In this document: positions 1 to 12,965 of the stretch, in pieces
Position numbering within the stretch: the stretch's first letter is position 1
Layout of the letters: the number at the start of each line of letters is the position of its first letter
Source: Coccinella septempunctata
Taxonomy: Eukaryota; Arthropoda; Insecta; Coleoptera; Coccinellidae
DNA: 64,000 nucleotides
Reading direction: 5' to 3'
Assembly: GCF_907165205.1 (NCBI RefSeq)
Contig: NC_058192.1
Location: forward strand, 2,666,001 to 2,730,000
Notes under the pieces: generated by a model
Database searches by the model: none
What the model saw: only the letters and a program-made list of their open reading frames with translations
Told to the model about the DNA's origin: nothing
Translations under genes and position numbers: made by a program

Positions 1-1605
1 CGACCAGTTCACACGAAATGTAATTCTGTAGAGTGGTCAATATTTGCAGAAGATACGTTCTGATCCGAAGGCCCGTGTTCATTTCGAGCAGTATCCGCTA
101 AAATTTTCATAAAGAAGGTAAGCTCCCCCGGAATATTATAATCGAAGTCTGCGCCCGTATAGCAGGTTCGTTTATTGTTAGAGATGAAATGAAAATCCTC
201 CCCCACTTCCGGGTGATGGATTCTCGGGAAAAAAAAGAGGCGTTCGAGGATGATGGTGCCCGAAAGGAGGAAGCCTTTCCGGATGAAATCGTATCCATAT
301 TTTTCTTCTCGTTTTTGCCGGTTTAAAGCCCCGTGGTATTATATTCGGAGGACCTATTGTGGGCGTCTATTCAAGGAAAGCCGGTGAAAATTCAAAGAAA
401 ATCCCCGCGCGTATTGTACCTCCTAACTGACGTTTCGTCGGAATAATTTCAACTCTGCATCGGAAAAACCGCCGAGGTAGAGAATACAGGGTGGAGACTC
501 CGTTCGAAACCGAACAGGTGAAATGACAGATGGCCGACAGGTGGGAGTATATATGTGTAAGTTGAAGCATATTCTTATAATATTCGAAGTAATTCGCCCA
601 AACGCAACCAGATTATCAGTTTACAAGATAATGCCCACAAAAAATACTATCATACTGGAGAAAAAAGGTAAAAGACGGACACAAACCATCTAACTATTAC
701 CGTAGCGTAGTTATCTACAGAGAAATTCCGAAAATTTGATTATTTTTTGGGATAATAATCAACAAAGAAACAAAAATAAACAGAAATGAAGAAAAATAAC
801 TACTCACCGGTCCCAAAGGGTAAAAGTGTTTCTGAAATAGAAAGAATCCGTTATATTTCTTATACCACCAGCAGCCTACTACAATTAATAGATTTCAGAG
901 AGCATTAGCTTGATAAAGTAAGATAAAATGACATGTATAAAAGATGTTCATGAGAGCTTAAAAAAAGCCAGGAGTGAAGAGAAATGTTTAAACGGTCTCT
1001 ATCAATTCTTGAGTAGTGTATATCACTTCTAACGTAGAAATATTCCTTGGTCTTCGCGAATACAGATCGATAGACTCTAAAACGAATTGTTAAACCGCTT
1101 TTTCCGAAAATATCTGGCATCTGATGGAAAAAATGAAAAAAGTTGTGATATGGGAGTATCACACTATTTCCGTTCCTCAAAATCCGTATTGAAATGCATT
1201 ACGAAATTCAATCTTAATGAAAAACTCCGAGTAATCATTGACCGTGTGAGCATGTAACGCTAGCTAAGAATCAGATTACAGCTTGTCCAACAATAGTTAC
1301 TGACCTTCGTAATACATATCATAGACGGCCATGTAACAGATATCACGATTAACACTGAAAACGATCGTTCAAAGGATGTCTCAAGTGTATCTGAAAATCA
1401 TTTTCGGAATCGAAATCAATTTTATTGATTCAACATGTGGTAAAAGTAGTTTTAGATTCTCCATTTCTTAATTCAATACCAGAACCAATTTACATGAATT
1501 TGAATATGAAAATTTTGAGAATACTGAAAACGTTTTGGGATTCTTGAGGCCCTTGTTGACTATTTTCTATATGCAATATTGATATATCATTATTATGTTA
1601 CTCAC
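1..1605. other. Left edge: no gene recognised
   Basis: No exon with a familiar protein signature was found here. The remaining PH-domain and downstream exons of the adaptor gene on the minus strand (last recognised exon 1606-1773) must lie here unseen or beyond the left edge. Short minus-strand ORFs near 10-300 and 905-1180 resemble nothing I know. Confidence 0.4.
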
Positions 1606-4600
1606 CCTGATCTCCATCTCTGACAACTCCATTAGTCTCGTCTCACCATCTCTATCATCGGTATAATACAACCTCCTGTCTTTCAGTAAAATAAAAACTA
1701 ATTTCCAACCCTTATCATTCAGCATCAAGGCTCTTGAGAAGAAAACTGGGCATATACTTTCGTCCACAGATTTCTGAAATGATCATATGGCACTGAACAA
1801 CGAGCAGACAGAATTAAGTCGAAAAAATAAGTTTCTATCGATCTCAATTTGTTCAAATTATGAATAAAGACAATAACACCTTGAGAACTTCATTGGAAAG
1901 CAATGAAAAAACAAATTCATCATCTAATGGTTAGTTTCCTTCTGTCAAAATTCCGGTCTTCATTCATCAGGAATACGTCGGATAAAATGCGGTGTATTCC
2001 ACAAGCTGTTATCCCTTTCGCTATATATATAATCGCACCCTTCAAGCCACTCGTCCGGAGTGGAAACTGATATTTTCCGGTCGCCACACCGTAATTCTTC
2101 TCTATTTATACCCCTCACTTTTATGCAGTCAGATTGTATCGTTACAGTATCTTCGTTTTATTCAGTCAATGACGGCTCGTCCGGGTATGCAGGGTCGGCC
2201 GGGCCGACCCAAATATAATCGAGAAATGGAAAATAATTATAATTATTTTATTCTTCAGAACTTATTCCAAATGATTAATTTCGATATTAAATTCTCGATT
2301 AATTCCCTAGTAATACGTACGACAACTTATTTCGATCAACGAGACGCCCCTGTCGCCCTGAGTTAGTTTATTTCGAAGTTCTCTTTCCTTACGATAAACA
2401 CGCTACACGCTAGGTCGGCCAGCCGGCAGTAGCCCAGCGAAACGCTTCAAGTTATTGTACTATACAGCACCTACGTCGCACGCAGTTATCACCAAGTTGA
2501 ACATCGTATTACGTCGCTGCTAGATACATACACGGTCGGCCAGCACGAGTTGGGGCTACCTTGCTATGGTTTGGTCGTTTAGTTGTCATATTTCTAGATT
2601 TCCTCATTGTCTATTCTAAGATATTATATTATCAAATGAATAGTTAATCATTAAATATTATGTCTATTTTAGAAAAGAGCGTATTCGCACCTTTTAAGAG
2701 TAGTTTTAGTCAATGAAAATATAATATATCCCTAATTATAGTTAGATTTTTTTATTAATAAATGAATAGTTAATTTTTGAAAAAGGGTATTCCGACCGTA
2801 TAAGAGTAGTTTAGTGATTTTTTGACCATAAAAATTCGTGATTCCTAGTGCATTTATAAGGGCACGGTGATTTCTAAGCTTCTTGAATACGCGTAGGCCG
2901 GCCGGCCGAGCCTCGGAGTGGGGATATAAGAATCGCATCCGCATCGCTGTTCTCATATTGAATTGAATTAGGTCAGTGTCGTAGAATAAGAGAAAGGGGT
3001 GCACGTGTATATCAGTTTTCTTCGATTCATTTCGTAAATTTTGACAATCTGAGTGGATTCTAATTTTCTTTAATTGTTGAATAATTGGAGTAGTAGCAAA
3101 TCGAAACAAACTTTGCATCCTGTCACAAGATCATGTGACAGTAGAAGGAAGAATGGTGAAATAAAGAAAGGAAAAATTAGTACTTTTTCACTTAAAATCA
3201 AAATTGTAGATGTGTTTCAGTGAACTTAAAATTTTGATTCGTATTGACGTTTTGTGTTGTAATAAATTTGTTGTCGGTATTTACAGAGAGACACCGAAGA
3301 AGAATAAAACTATTATTCAAAAGCTGGGCAAAAACAAAGAAGTATAGTACATTCTTTCTCCAAAAACAAGCCTTTATATCGCATTGAAAACGAAACTTTT
3401 ATACACTGTTGTATAAAAATAAATCAGACTATATCTACAGGATGGGGCATAAGTTTGGAATAAAATTAATATTTCTTCAATATTAATCAACCACTCAAAA
3501 TGAAGACACTGAAACCCACCAATTGCTTCTCAATTACCTTCTTCTTCTATCAATGAGTAGTTTCTCAACCAATAACTTAACATCAAGATGCTGAAAACCA
3601 TGTCATTTCTGATTGCATTTATTTTTGGGAAATAAAATTGAATATTTTTTTCCATCCCTTAGCCGCAACCCTATCCAACTTATCTTCAGAAACTTAATCG
3701 ACAAAAAATATATCAATATTTAATTTTAGAAAAACAGAGATTCTGGTGGGATTCCGCGTTTTCATTTTCAGTTATTGGTTGGAAAAATAGATATTAATTT
3801 TATTTCAGGATATTCCCCTGTATATCCTGGGTCTGGCCGACCCACATGTTATGGGCACGAGCCGTCACTGTATTCAGTGCATACAATATAAACGTTCCAA
3901 CTTCTTAAATAGCACTCCAATAAACCTGCTTTATGGCCTGAGTGTTACTGGTATTGTACTTGCGGTATTTATGAATATATTTCCGAGGAAATGCGGGGAA
4001 ATGGCTTCACTCTGAATGCAGTAGACCGTTTTCTCGAGATCCTTGGACTGGATGGTTTCGTAAGAGGAAGAAGGAGTTCGTTCACGAATTTGAAACTTCT
4101 ACCATTTCGTTTGTTTCGAATATTTCATAGGATAGAAGGATAATGATGATAAAGTTCGTCGACCTGACCGGAAACAAGGAGCGTTTACCGTTAAAAAGTC
4201 CTTGTTAAACACATAGCAACTTCAGAATAGGTTTTTTTATTTTCTAATGCGGAAACCACTAAAACATGCATCTATCTTGGAAGTCCCTTAGCATACCATT
4301 CTCAGCACTTACGACCTATTTTGGATGAATACTAAAAGCTCTAAACTTAATTATTTCCTCGTGAAATACTCCTCAAAATACCATAAATCAGTCAACAAAT
4401 ACTACTCGTCGCATTGAAAAAATTACTGGAATCATCCAGTTTGTTTAGAAAAATGCCCGTATTTAGCATAACAATGCACACGAGTATGATACGGAAATTA
4501 TTCCCGGTTTCACTTTATGTTCCCGAAACGCCGTTTTTCATCCTTTCAGTAATTTTTCACATTGTTATCTCGAATTGATAATTTCACACAACGACGGTAG

Positions 4601-7600
4601 CATAATTCTAATGGGCAAGTTAAACATTTTATTATTCATACATAATTCATTATCATCCTTAATGATTAACGAGTTTCCTGATAAAGAGGCTAACATTCCA
4701 CGAAGAAAATTTAAATGCATTATGCGAATTTTTAGCACTCTTTATCTGTCATTCTTTTAACAGCAGTTCATTTTGTCTGGCTCAATTGAGTGAAAGTGTT
4801 TCAGTAATTCAGAAGTCGATAGTGCAGCAGGAAATGAATAAATGGAAATAATCCACAGGCAGTTGTTCATTTGCACGTGAATGTCCTTATCTTTATTTGA
4901 AAAGCTTGCATAAACATACAAACCGAGATAGAGCTTCCTCAGACCGTAAATTATGATAATTGAAGAATGTGAAATGTTGATAGGAACAAGTTGATAAAAA
5001 GAAATTGAAACTTCCCGTATTCTTTTCTCGTAAAAGTCAAGAGAAAACCGTTCACTTGATGTAGGTACTCAATAATATCAATTATCTCCATTTCAATTAT
5101 TTTCATGTTCTGAAAATGTTACCAACAAATGTTATTTTCCGAATTTTGTTGATGTGTTTGGAATTCTGTTTCATGAGTCACCAGTTAAGTTGTGTTAATA
5201 TTTATTAAATTTTACACGAACTTACCTCGATATAACAAACCAAATGGTTATCCTCGAAAAACTTTGGATCTTCACAAATTATACCTCCTTCATTTCGACA
5301 TCTCTGAAGAAAAAGTGAAAAGATAATATCGATGATACGTTTTGATAGATACATAAAGATAATATATTTCTCAGATAACTTTCGAATAGAAAATATTGAA
5401 AATCGGATAATCCGTCGTCAGTTCCATCAAGAAGACTCCTTGGTGTCAAGTGAACCAGGGCAATTACCGAAAAAAGTAGAAAAATTTACATAACGTTGCA
5501 ACCCTTATCTGAAAAATGCCATGGCATTTTTCCCGAAAAAAAGAATTTCCATAATCGAATTTAAAAAATAGAAGATTCCAACGTATAAAATTTCTACTAT
5601 ATTGAGCGCCATCTAGCACTGAATGTAAAAAGTTTCTAGAAGTTATATTACAGAGCGCTGCTCATATTACAGGAAACTTTTCATATTACAGGAAATCTTT
5701 CATATTACAGGAAACTTTTCATATTACAGGATACTTCTAATTTTACAGATTTCTGCTCCAGTTAGCGGTTTCTGTAATTTGACTACATCGTATAGTTCAC
5801 ATATTTCCCAAGAGATTCCACCACCTCTAAATTTCGATATTTGTATCAATGACATCAAGACGAACTGAGAATTTATATTAGCTACTTTATGGAAAATCAT
5901 AGTTCGGCATCTACTTCATAATAAATTGGGAAATGCACCTGTCAATTCTTGATACAGAAACGGAAAGCAAACTTTTAAAAATACTCACAACAGGTTCGAC
6001 TAGAAAATCGAATTTGGATACATTTTGTCTCAACACATAGCGAACGGTAGCTCTCCTTTTGAATTTCAACATTTCTTTGTAAACGTCCACCATTTTTTCG
6101 TGTTCTTCAAGCACACGCTCTACAAGAAAATCATATGAAAACTAATAATTTTAATATGAAAACATAATATCTAAACCGTCAGAAATAAAAATACATTGTT
6201 GTTGGAGAAATTCATTTTATTATAAAATTTATGAATGAAAAAAGGTTCAAACTAGAGAGCTTGGAGGCCTGAAGGCATAAAATTGTTAAATTCTTGACAA
6301 TACTATATTCGAAATTTCAAACTATGAACGCATTTAAATAAAACATTAAGCAAAAAACTTTTTTATTCTGACTATCAGCATTGAAATCGAAGCAAATTCA
6401 GAAAATTCTCTAAGAAGACTTTGAAAGCAATTTTATGGGAAAAATGCACTTACCGGCCTTTTTATCCACCCAGATTTCTACCAACGACCAAAATGCCGTA
6501 GTGGTAAATTCCATTTTTTGTGCGAGTATCTTGCATAAATCATGTACAATCATAGACCTCTCAACATCCATAACTACTTTGCCTACATCCGAGTAATCGG
6601 ATTTGTAAAAAGTTATTTTAACAGGTCTTTCATGCTAAAATGAGAAAACAACCAATTATGTACATACGTAAATTTCAATTTCATAATGATCCTCTGATCG
6701 TCATCAACAATGAAGTGGATCAATAGGAGATCGAAGACTAGCATCGATTTCTTCTTCGAGAATACAGAGGTAAGTATGCTTTCGAGGAAATAGGTAAGAT
6801 TAAGGTGGTATAAAGTTTTTTGCAACTCATATTTCCAATGAATCTCCCCAAAATAAAAATAAAATACTCCCTTCAAATTTTCGCTTCATTCATCAAATAT
6901 TCCTGAAGAATTCATATGAAAACTCCACACTCTACTCGTAGTAAACAAGTTCCATTGATAAATAATTTAATTTATTCAAGTAAGTACACATCATTTGAAC
7001 CCGACACATTGCATTATGACTACCTTAGATAAATAATTTTATTGGAATTTACGTTTCATTAAAATCGAATTGATAATTGGCCTTCAAATACGTACCTACC
7101 TACATATATAACTTCATATGGCGTGAGAATACCATAAAAGTCTCCTCTGTTTCGAATAGTGAAAACATATATGTATATCTATATAATTACTCGATATTTA
7201 ATACAAAAAATTAGTAACAAAGACCATGAAATATGAACATACTAAAAAAGCTACCTTCTCAACTTCCAAACGCCTATATGGGTATGACGGAGCACACATG
7301 CAAGGTCCATCTATGATTGTGGAACATCGTTCTGCAAAAAAAACAACAATTATTTCAAAATTTCGAAATTCAATTAAATATGTATTAATTTGAGAACAAG
7401 AACATACAATAATGAAATAATAAGGCCTGACATTCTACTCAGTATTTTTCGGTAAATCTCAAAAAATTATGGCCTCGAACTCACCTCTCTTTTTACGGAC
7501 AGAAGAAAGAAGATTCATTTTCACCGAAATAAATACAATTACTCCCCAAAACGATATAAAAACAGAGAAAACGTATAGAACGGTAGTTGAGTCCTTGATG

Positions 7601-7962
7601 CGTTAAACAACACGACCTCTCGAAGAATAAATGAATGAATGACCTGCCAATTCAACACTGTTATTAATACTTCGTTTATTACCGAAGTAGGTACTATCAA
7701 TGAATATTCAAGGAATAATTCAGACAACAACAAGAGATTATTTCGATAAAGAAATTCCGTTGATATTCATTACTTTCATATTACCCTTCACTAAATGTAA
7801 GTAATTTAACATTAAAGCATCTTAATCAAGCTGAGGAATAGTTTGCAGAAAAATATAAATTTTTATGATCATTATTTACTCACGGCAGACTCTATCTGCT
7901 TCACTTTGAATTCCAAATATCCTAAGACCTGACGCCAGACCTCTACCTATAAAACCTGACAT
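1606..7962 (-). CDS. Grb7/10/14-MRL type RA-PH adaptor, 3' part missing
   Basis: Six exons read on the minus strand: 7962-7884, 7331-7255, 6634-6454, 6119-5989, 5303-5226 and 1773-1606. All have GT-AG borders and phases that join, giving 238 codons so far. Residues about 53-155 (from HERPVKITFYKSDYSD to FDFLVEPV) resemble the Ras-associating domain of Grb7/10/14 and lamellipodin/RIAM, including the block ERVLEEHEKMVDVY that corresponds to the family's ERxxEDHExVVEV. The last exon (KGWKLVFILLKDRRLYYTDD) looks like the first strands of the following PH domain. Such proteins link receptor or Ras-type GTPase signals to downstream effectors at the plasma membrane. The rest of the PH domain, and any SH2 or proline-rich tail, is not seen, so I cannot choose between Grb-type and MRL/pico-type. 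The start is the ATG at 7962 (MSGFIGRG). A second possible first exon lies at 10757-10709. Confidence 0.62.
2167..3870. mobile_element. hAT-like DNA transposon remnant, about 1.7 kb
   Basis: An 8-bp duplication TATTCAGT (2159-2166 and 3871-3878) brackets imperfect terminal inverted repeats, CAATGACGGCTCGT on the left and the complement of CAGTGACGGCTCGT on the right. An 8-bp target duplication with CA-starting termini fits the hAT superfamily. Inside there are several GGTCGGCC-containing palindromic patches (about 2193, 2413, 2535, 2895, 3830) and a near-tandem duplication of an AT-rich block (about 2634-2711 and 2759-2815). I see no intact transposase, so it is probably non-autonomous. It sits in intron 5 of the adaptor gene. 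Confidence 0.65.
5660..5738. repeat. Minisatellite, about 19-20 bp unit, four copies
   Basis: The unit CATATTACAGGAAACTTTT recurs four times with small changes inside intron 4 of the adaptor gene. Each unit contains ATTACAG, which looks like a 3' splice site. No exon appears to use it. Confidence 0.75.
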
Positions 7963-10708
7963 CCTTTCGAAAATTTTTGTCTCAAGTACGCACAGACAGC
8001 CTCAATTATTCAAAATAACGACGAAAAACACTAACAAAAATACGACACAGATTACAAGAACACACACAAAATACAAATGAGATTTCGATTGTAATATGGC
8101 TAATTCTTTATAGGTTTTTTTTGTGAAATTCGAATCGCGCATGAACTATTTCGTTTTTTCTTGCGGAAATCACACAGTGTTCACTATATGGGATGAGTAA
8201 ATATTTACATCTTAAATTTTTTTCATAGTATGTTCGTTTTGCTGTTTATTATGTTCAAGAATGGGCCTTTGAATTGAATGCAAAAGGTGAAATGAAACGC
8301 ATTCTGAAATTTTCGAAGGTTATGAATATGCGATGTGCATATAAATAATAAAAAAGAATTTGCAGGAAAATCAGTGGAGCTAACTCCATGAAATTTGGTT
8401 CAAAATCGAGCACCATTCCAAAAAGATCCTCTCAAGTCTCAGCTATATTGACTCCAGATACTTAATATGTTTTGTAGTAGTACATGGGCAAGGGTTTACT
8501 ATTTTGTGACAATGATTCAATATCAATCCTATGATTTTTTTTTCGAAAATGCAAATTTTTCCAAATCAACGAGTCCAAAACAGCTCAAATTTGGTATATA
8601 TCAGATCGGAATTACCATAGTTTGATTTCTCTATGGTAGTTTACGAGAAAAATCCTGAAAGACTGTCGAATTTTCAATTCCTGCTTAGAAATCTACATAA
8701 ATAGATAAATTTCTCTTTCGTGCTAGATTGCATAGCATGCCCTTGTTGCCATTTCCATATTTGGGTCAAATATCGTTCAACATGCAATGTTATGAAAACA
8801 GTTGATCTGCAAATTTCTGGAAGAAAGAGACAGGAAGAAAACACTGAACCTACGACAAAATGAACGAGGTTACTACGAGGCCTTGCTCTGGTTGGCGCGA
8901 AACGAGCAGTAGTATATTGATCCAAACATCGTTGTCGCGACGTAGTTTTTGTGCGAATTTGATACGTTGGAAGAATGCATTCAACGATAGAAACCAGCTT
9001 GGCGAATTCATTGTTATTGTTAACAATAACAATTTATTGCCTTTTTAAACCAGTATCGGCATTTCTCTCAATCCCCTAACTTCAAAACGGGGCAAATTGT
9101 TTAAATACAAAATATTTTGGAGACATTCTAGATAGAGCATTGCATTTTCGAAATTTATTAATTATAAAATTTGCAACCCAGAGATTGTTCGATCTTTTTC
9201 CGCAGGTCGTACCAATTCTGTGTAAGAAAAGTATCGAATTCGATATTAAATCTAGTTTTATTTTCATAATCTTCCCTTGATCCTGAACTGCATCTATCTA
9301 ACCTTTCAATTCTCGTTTTTCTCCTTCAATCAGTGATGACTCGTGATGTTTATAATACAATGACGTCAAAAAAGATCGGATAAACCAGAGACTCTGGTCT
9401 CCGCTGGATAAACCAAGAAATTCGCTTCAGATAAAGGTAATAGCCAATGAAATGTTATTCTACTGCTGTTATCGATGTTTATATTTTCCTACGTGTTGTA
9501 TGCGTTTTTCGAGACATATGAATGTTACGATTACTAGGAAATGCATCTCCGAATATATTAGATAACATTGAAACGACACGGATAAGATATCAATTCGTGC
9601 CACTCCTTCCATATTGTATATAGTAGGTTTTATTGGCGTTGAGTAAAAGAATTACTAATGTATACGATTCTCGCATCCGCCATTTTGCAATTTCTGATAA
9701 TCCTTTTTGCAAAAACAGAATTTCTTAGCTTTTGTGAGATGAATCACTTGAGAATATGAATTGGTGCAGATATTTTCAGTTATCGTCTTCTCTCTACGTG
9801 TGTTAAGCTCAATATAATATGTTGGAACCAAAAAAGTCAAATCGTCAATGTTAATGATTGGTTACTTTGTATTCTTCTCTTCATTTCGAGACGTTGAGTT
9901 CCTATCAACATAATTTGTCCGAAAGATTAGTGTGTCGAAAGCACGGAAAAAACTCAGATTGATTTTTCTGTTCGAAATTCAGGCAAAAAAACAACTCGTA
10001 ACAATATTCGTTGTTGCAGAATGGCGTATGCGCTAGTCATATCTTCTGATTATATTTGTCCAAACAGAACTTATATGCGAAGCGCGGATTATTTATTTGA
10101 TCTGGGCATTAAGTACCCAAAGGCGAGGACTACTCTGGAAACGAATCTTTAATAAATATTGTCCATTATTCACCCACTAATGATTAAATGATGCTAAAAA
10201 TATGCTTTCTTTAATGACTGATAGCAACATCTCCAACTTGCGGAATCAGCAGTCAACGTCTCATGACTTCAGTCCATCCGGAACCCAATTCCATAATTTT
10301 TTTTATGTTCTTCTTGCCTCTGGTATTTATTTTCTTCCAATTATAGTTCCAATTCCGCCTCTTATCTTTTTTCCCTTCATTGTTTGCCTTTTCATGTTTC
10401 ACACGCTGATCTCAAACTTTTTAAATCGCTCATGAGAACTTGAAGCATAATCCACACATGCAACAGATGCACCTAAGATGCAAGATTCTTCAACTTAAGG
10501 GGAAGTAAATCAAAATTTGAAAAGACCTGCGAATTAACCTCCTTCATCAAGCAAAATTGTATTCCTAATACAATCTGGACTGTAGTCATGAAAAATTGAG
10601 AATAGAGCTTTCGTCTTCTATCAGAGACAACTTGTTGCCCCTGGCTTCATGCGATTTTGTCTTTATTCTAAAAATTTCTTTTTCATAGAGTGGATGGGTA
10701 TAACTCAC
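7963..10708. other. Intergenic or 5' intron, no gene seen
   Basis: This AT-rich stretch has no recognisable exon on either strand. It holds a perfect 24-bp palindrome at 9010-9033. If the candidate exon at 10709-10757 belongs to the adaptor gene, this whole stretch is its first intron. Confidence 0.45.
9010..9033. repeat. Perfect 24-bp palindrome
   Basis: A 12-bp arm ATTGTTATTGTT is followed directly by its complement, with centre GTTAAC. No function can be assigned. It lies in the non-coding stretch upstream of the adaptor gene. Confidence 0.85.
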
Positions 10709-10757
10709 CATCCTCGTCATCCTCACCATCGTGGCAATGACTTCCCAAACAATCCAT
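10709..10757 (-). CDS. Candidate alternative first coding exon of the adaptor gene
   Basis: An ATG at 10757 opens 16 codons (MDCLGSHCHDGEDDED plus one base) ending at a strong donor GTGAGT. It ends in the same phase as the 7962-7884 exon, so it could splice to the exon at 7331 and give DERCSTIIDG at the junction. The reading frame and donor are seen; the connection is inferred. It could equally be the first exon of another small gene. Confidence 0.35.
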
Positions 10758-11648
10758 TATGATCGAGCGATGAAACAAATCGCGTATCTACGCGAAACGC
10801 ACTAAGAATATAATAGAATAATAGGTGGAAACTGTGGAAAGATAGGAAAGATTAAAGTCAGTATAAAAAATAGCACTTTTTTCCCATTTTCCGACAGGAA
10901 CATATGGGATATATCAAAAAAGGAACTGTGGGATTAAAATACGGCAGTCCAGCTCGTAACACGTTATTTCCTGCACCTCGAAAATACGCGCTCTGGCAGC
11001 AAGGCACCAAAACAGACTGAATTACTAAAACGGGAATTACGAGAATGAGAACATGAGAAGCGATTCAATGCGCGTCGCCTTCTCTGATAACAATATACAG
11101 GTGTCCTAACCAAAATGCAACTCCCTTTAAACAATTGTTTTTTTCTACAGTATGGTGCCCTGTTTGGTCCCCCACTTCTTCCTCCTAAAAGCCAAAAGGA
11201 CCCCTCAAGTTTTCAAATGACAATGATAAAAACCCACTTATTCAGCATAATTAGCTGATAATTACAACCCAGTCTATCCACCCACACACTGAAGAACTTG
11301 AGTATTTTCATCCAGTTATGTATATATGCATTTATTCCTTTTTAAGAAGTAATTCTTGAGACATATTTTATAAAATTGGTCACCTACAGTTTTATACTCA
11401 ACTGAAACCCAACCTATCCCTTTCCAATAAGTATAATAAATATATTACCCTCCATGGTAGGGAAATTTCAACGAACATTAAATGCTTACAAAAACTTTAT
11501 TATTTTTATATTTTATATATAAAAACACATACAAATCAAATAAATACATGATCATATCAGATACAAAATATCCCTTGTGCATATTGAAACTACATTATTA
11601 TAAATAGATTATGAGCAGTACAATCATCTTTGGCTTTGTTTCAAGGCA
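10758..11648. other. Intergenic plus 3' UTR of the C1orf198-like gene
   Basis: No coding signal was found. The part next to 11648 is the 3' UTR of the minus-strand gene, with an AATAAA signal (minus strand) at 11501-11496. Confidence 0.5.
11496..11501 (-). other. Polyadenylation signal of the C1orf198-like gene
   Basis: AATAAA on the minus strand, about 150 bp past the stop codon at 11649, in an AT-rich 3' UTR. Confidence 0.5.
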
Positions 11649-12209
11649 TTACCAGTTATCTAAAAAGTCCAGTCCTGTTTTTGGTAATAAATCGTTTGAA
11701 GAATTATCTGTTTCCACTTCTTCCAAGTCAATTTTCTGCTTGACTGGTTCTATTTCCTGAATTGAAAAAATAATTTAATTAAAAATATTACAAACCTGAA
11801 GTTTATATCAAACCTTCACTGCAGGTTTCCTAGGAATATTGACGACTCTATTAGGCTTCTTCATCTTGGTATCTTTAGAAGTGAGTATGGACAAATCTCT
11901 TTGACTGCGTGTTTTAAAACTGAAAGGAGCTGAATGTTCATCTCGATAAGAACAGTTATTTTCATCAATAATAATTTTAGAAGAATATTCTTGGCTTTTT
12001 TTGAATCCTCCTTCATCTTGGTAATTATATTTTATTTGTACTTCAGGCTTAATAATACTTTCATTCAATATTTGTTCTTGTTCATCAGGACTAAGGGTAT
12101 TCCATAAATCCTCGTAAGCTGCTTTAGTTTGATTTATGTCATTATAAATTCGGGAGGCGATAGAATTCATGGAACTGAAGTATTCTTCAGCTCTTTTATT
12201 CAAATCCAT
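11649..12209 (-). CDS. C1orf198-like protein (DUF4706 family)
   Basis: Two exons, 12209-11814 and 11756-11649, join in phase 0 to give 167 aa. The N-terminal block (EEYFSSMNSIASRIYNDI, then AAYEDLWNTLSPDEQEQIL) matches the conserved FSSLSPMARKI and LPPAQQDEII region of human C1orf198. The middle DEHSAPFSFKTRSQ and the extreme C-terminus KTGLDFLDNW match the two other signatures of that family. The vertebrate protein is about twice as long; the insect version keeps the conserved ends with a short linker. The molecular role is not established. The ATG at 12209 opens the frame before the conserved block. Its upstream region ends at the P-like transposon inserted at 12473. Confidence 0.85.
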
Positions 12210-12472
12210 GTTCGAAAGAAGTTAGTTCAACATAACCTGAATAAATGCAGTTAATTACTGTACTAATGACATCATGATATCCAAAGGATATAAAAATATA
12301 ATTCGAAAACTTTCATTTAGCAGTAGAAACATGCTAATATTGCATTAACCCTTTGGTTTAGACACATTTCAGAAAATTTTTGAAAAATTCACGTATTGAA
12401 AAAACTGTCACCCTGACATTTACAGTTAACCTAAAATTAGTAAAATTTACCATAAAGTAAGTCAAGTCTGTT

Positions 12473-12516
12473 ACGAGGAGCTAAATGCTCATACCCGTAC
12501 CGACGTTGCCACGTCT
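12473..12516 (+). repeat. Left terminal inverted repeat of the P-like element
   Basis: A 44-bp arm matching the complement of 14440-14483 with one mismatch (TACC versus AACC near base 26). It contains the GACGTTGCCACGTCT block. Confidence 0.85.
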
Positions 12517-12822
12517 ACCTCTCATTCTGAAACTGTCAACTTCGGTACTGAAACTTCAACCAGCTGTCAGATAGACGTCAAAATAAAATTGTGGAGGTGT
12601 TGTGTAGGCAAAAATAACACATAATTTGGAATATTATTTTACTTCTAGTTAAAATACGTACATTGAAATGCATTATTTTTGTTTTTAATTTGATGGTGGT
12701 GTTAATCCTAGTGATTCTTTAGCCAACAGTGTTAAATGTGCGTTATTAATGCCAGTAATGGTAATGAAAGTATTCAATATCTTGGGAAAGTCACACAGTA
12801 TTTTAGCAGGAAGTGAATAATT

Positions 12823-12965
12823 ATGCCATTTTCTCGTTGTGTTGTTGGATGTGGAGGCTGAGGAAACAGTGTTAAGTTTTTTTCCTATTCCGGAAGAAAT
12901 TTCTGTATTTTAGCATAAGAAGCTTCACTTAAATTACTTGACGAGGAGACAACAAAAATGCTATT
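12823..12965 (+). pseudogene. THAP-domain remnant of a transposase
   Basis: The ATG at 12823 starts MPFSRCVVGCGG and stops at codon 13. The +1 frame then gives FFPIPEEISVF, followed by a stop and a basic stretch HKKLHLNYLTRRQQK. The C-x3-C pair, the FFxxP block and the basic tail appear in THAP order. Stops and a frame change show it is dead. It lies inside the P-like element. Confidence 0.5.

Noticed and set aside
2732..3118. A 128-codon minus-strand ORF inside the hAT-like element
   Set aside because: It shows no transposase motif, and it overlaps the duplicated AT-rich block and the GC palindromes, so coding is unlikely.
10202..10435. A 77-codon hydrophobic plus-strand ORF
   Set aside because: Its composition reflects T-rich DNA; there are no splice partners, no motif and no promoter signal.
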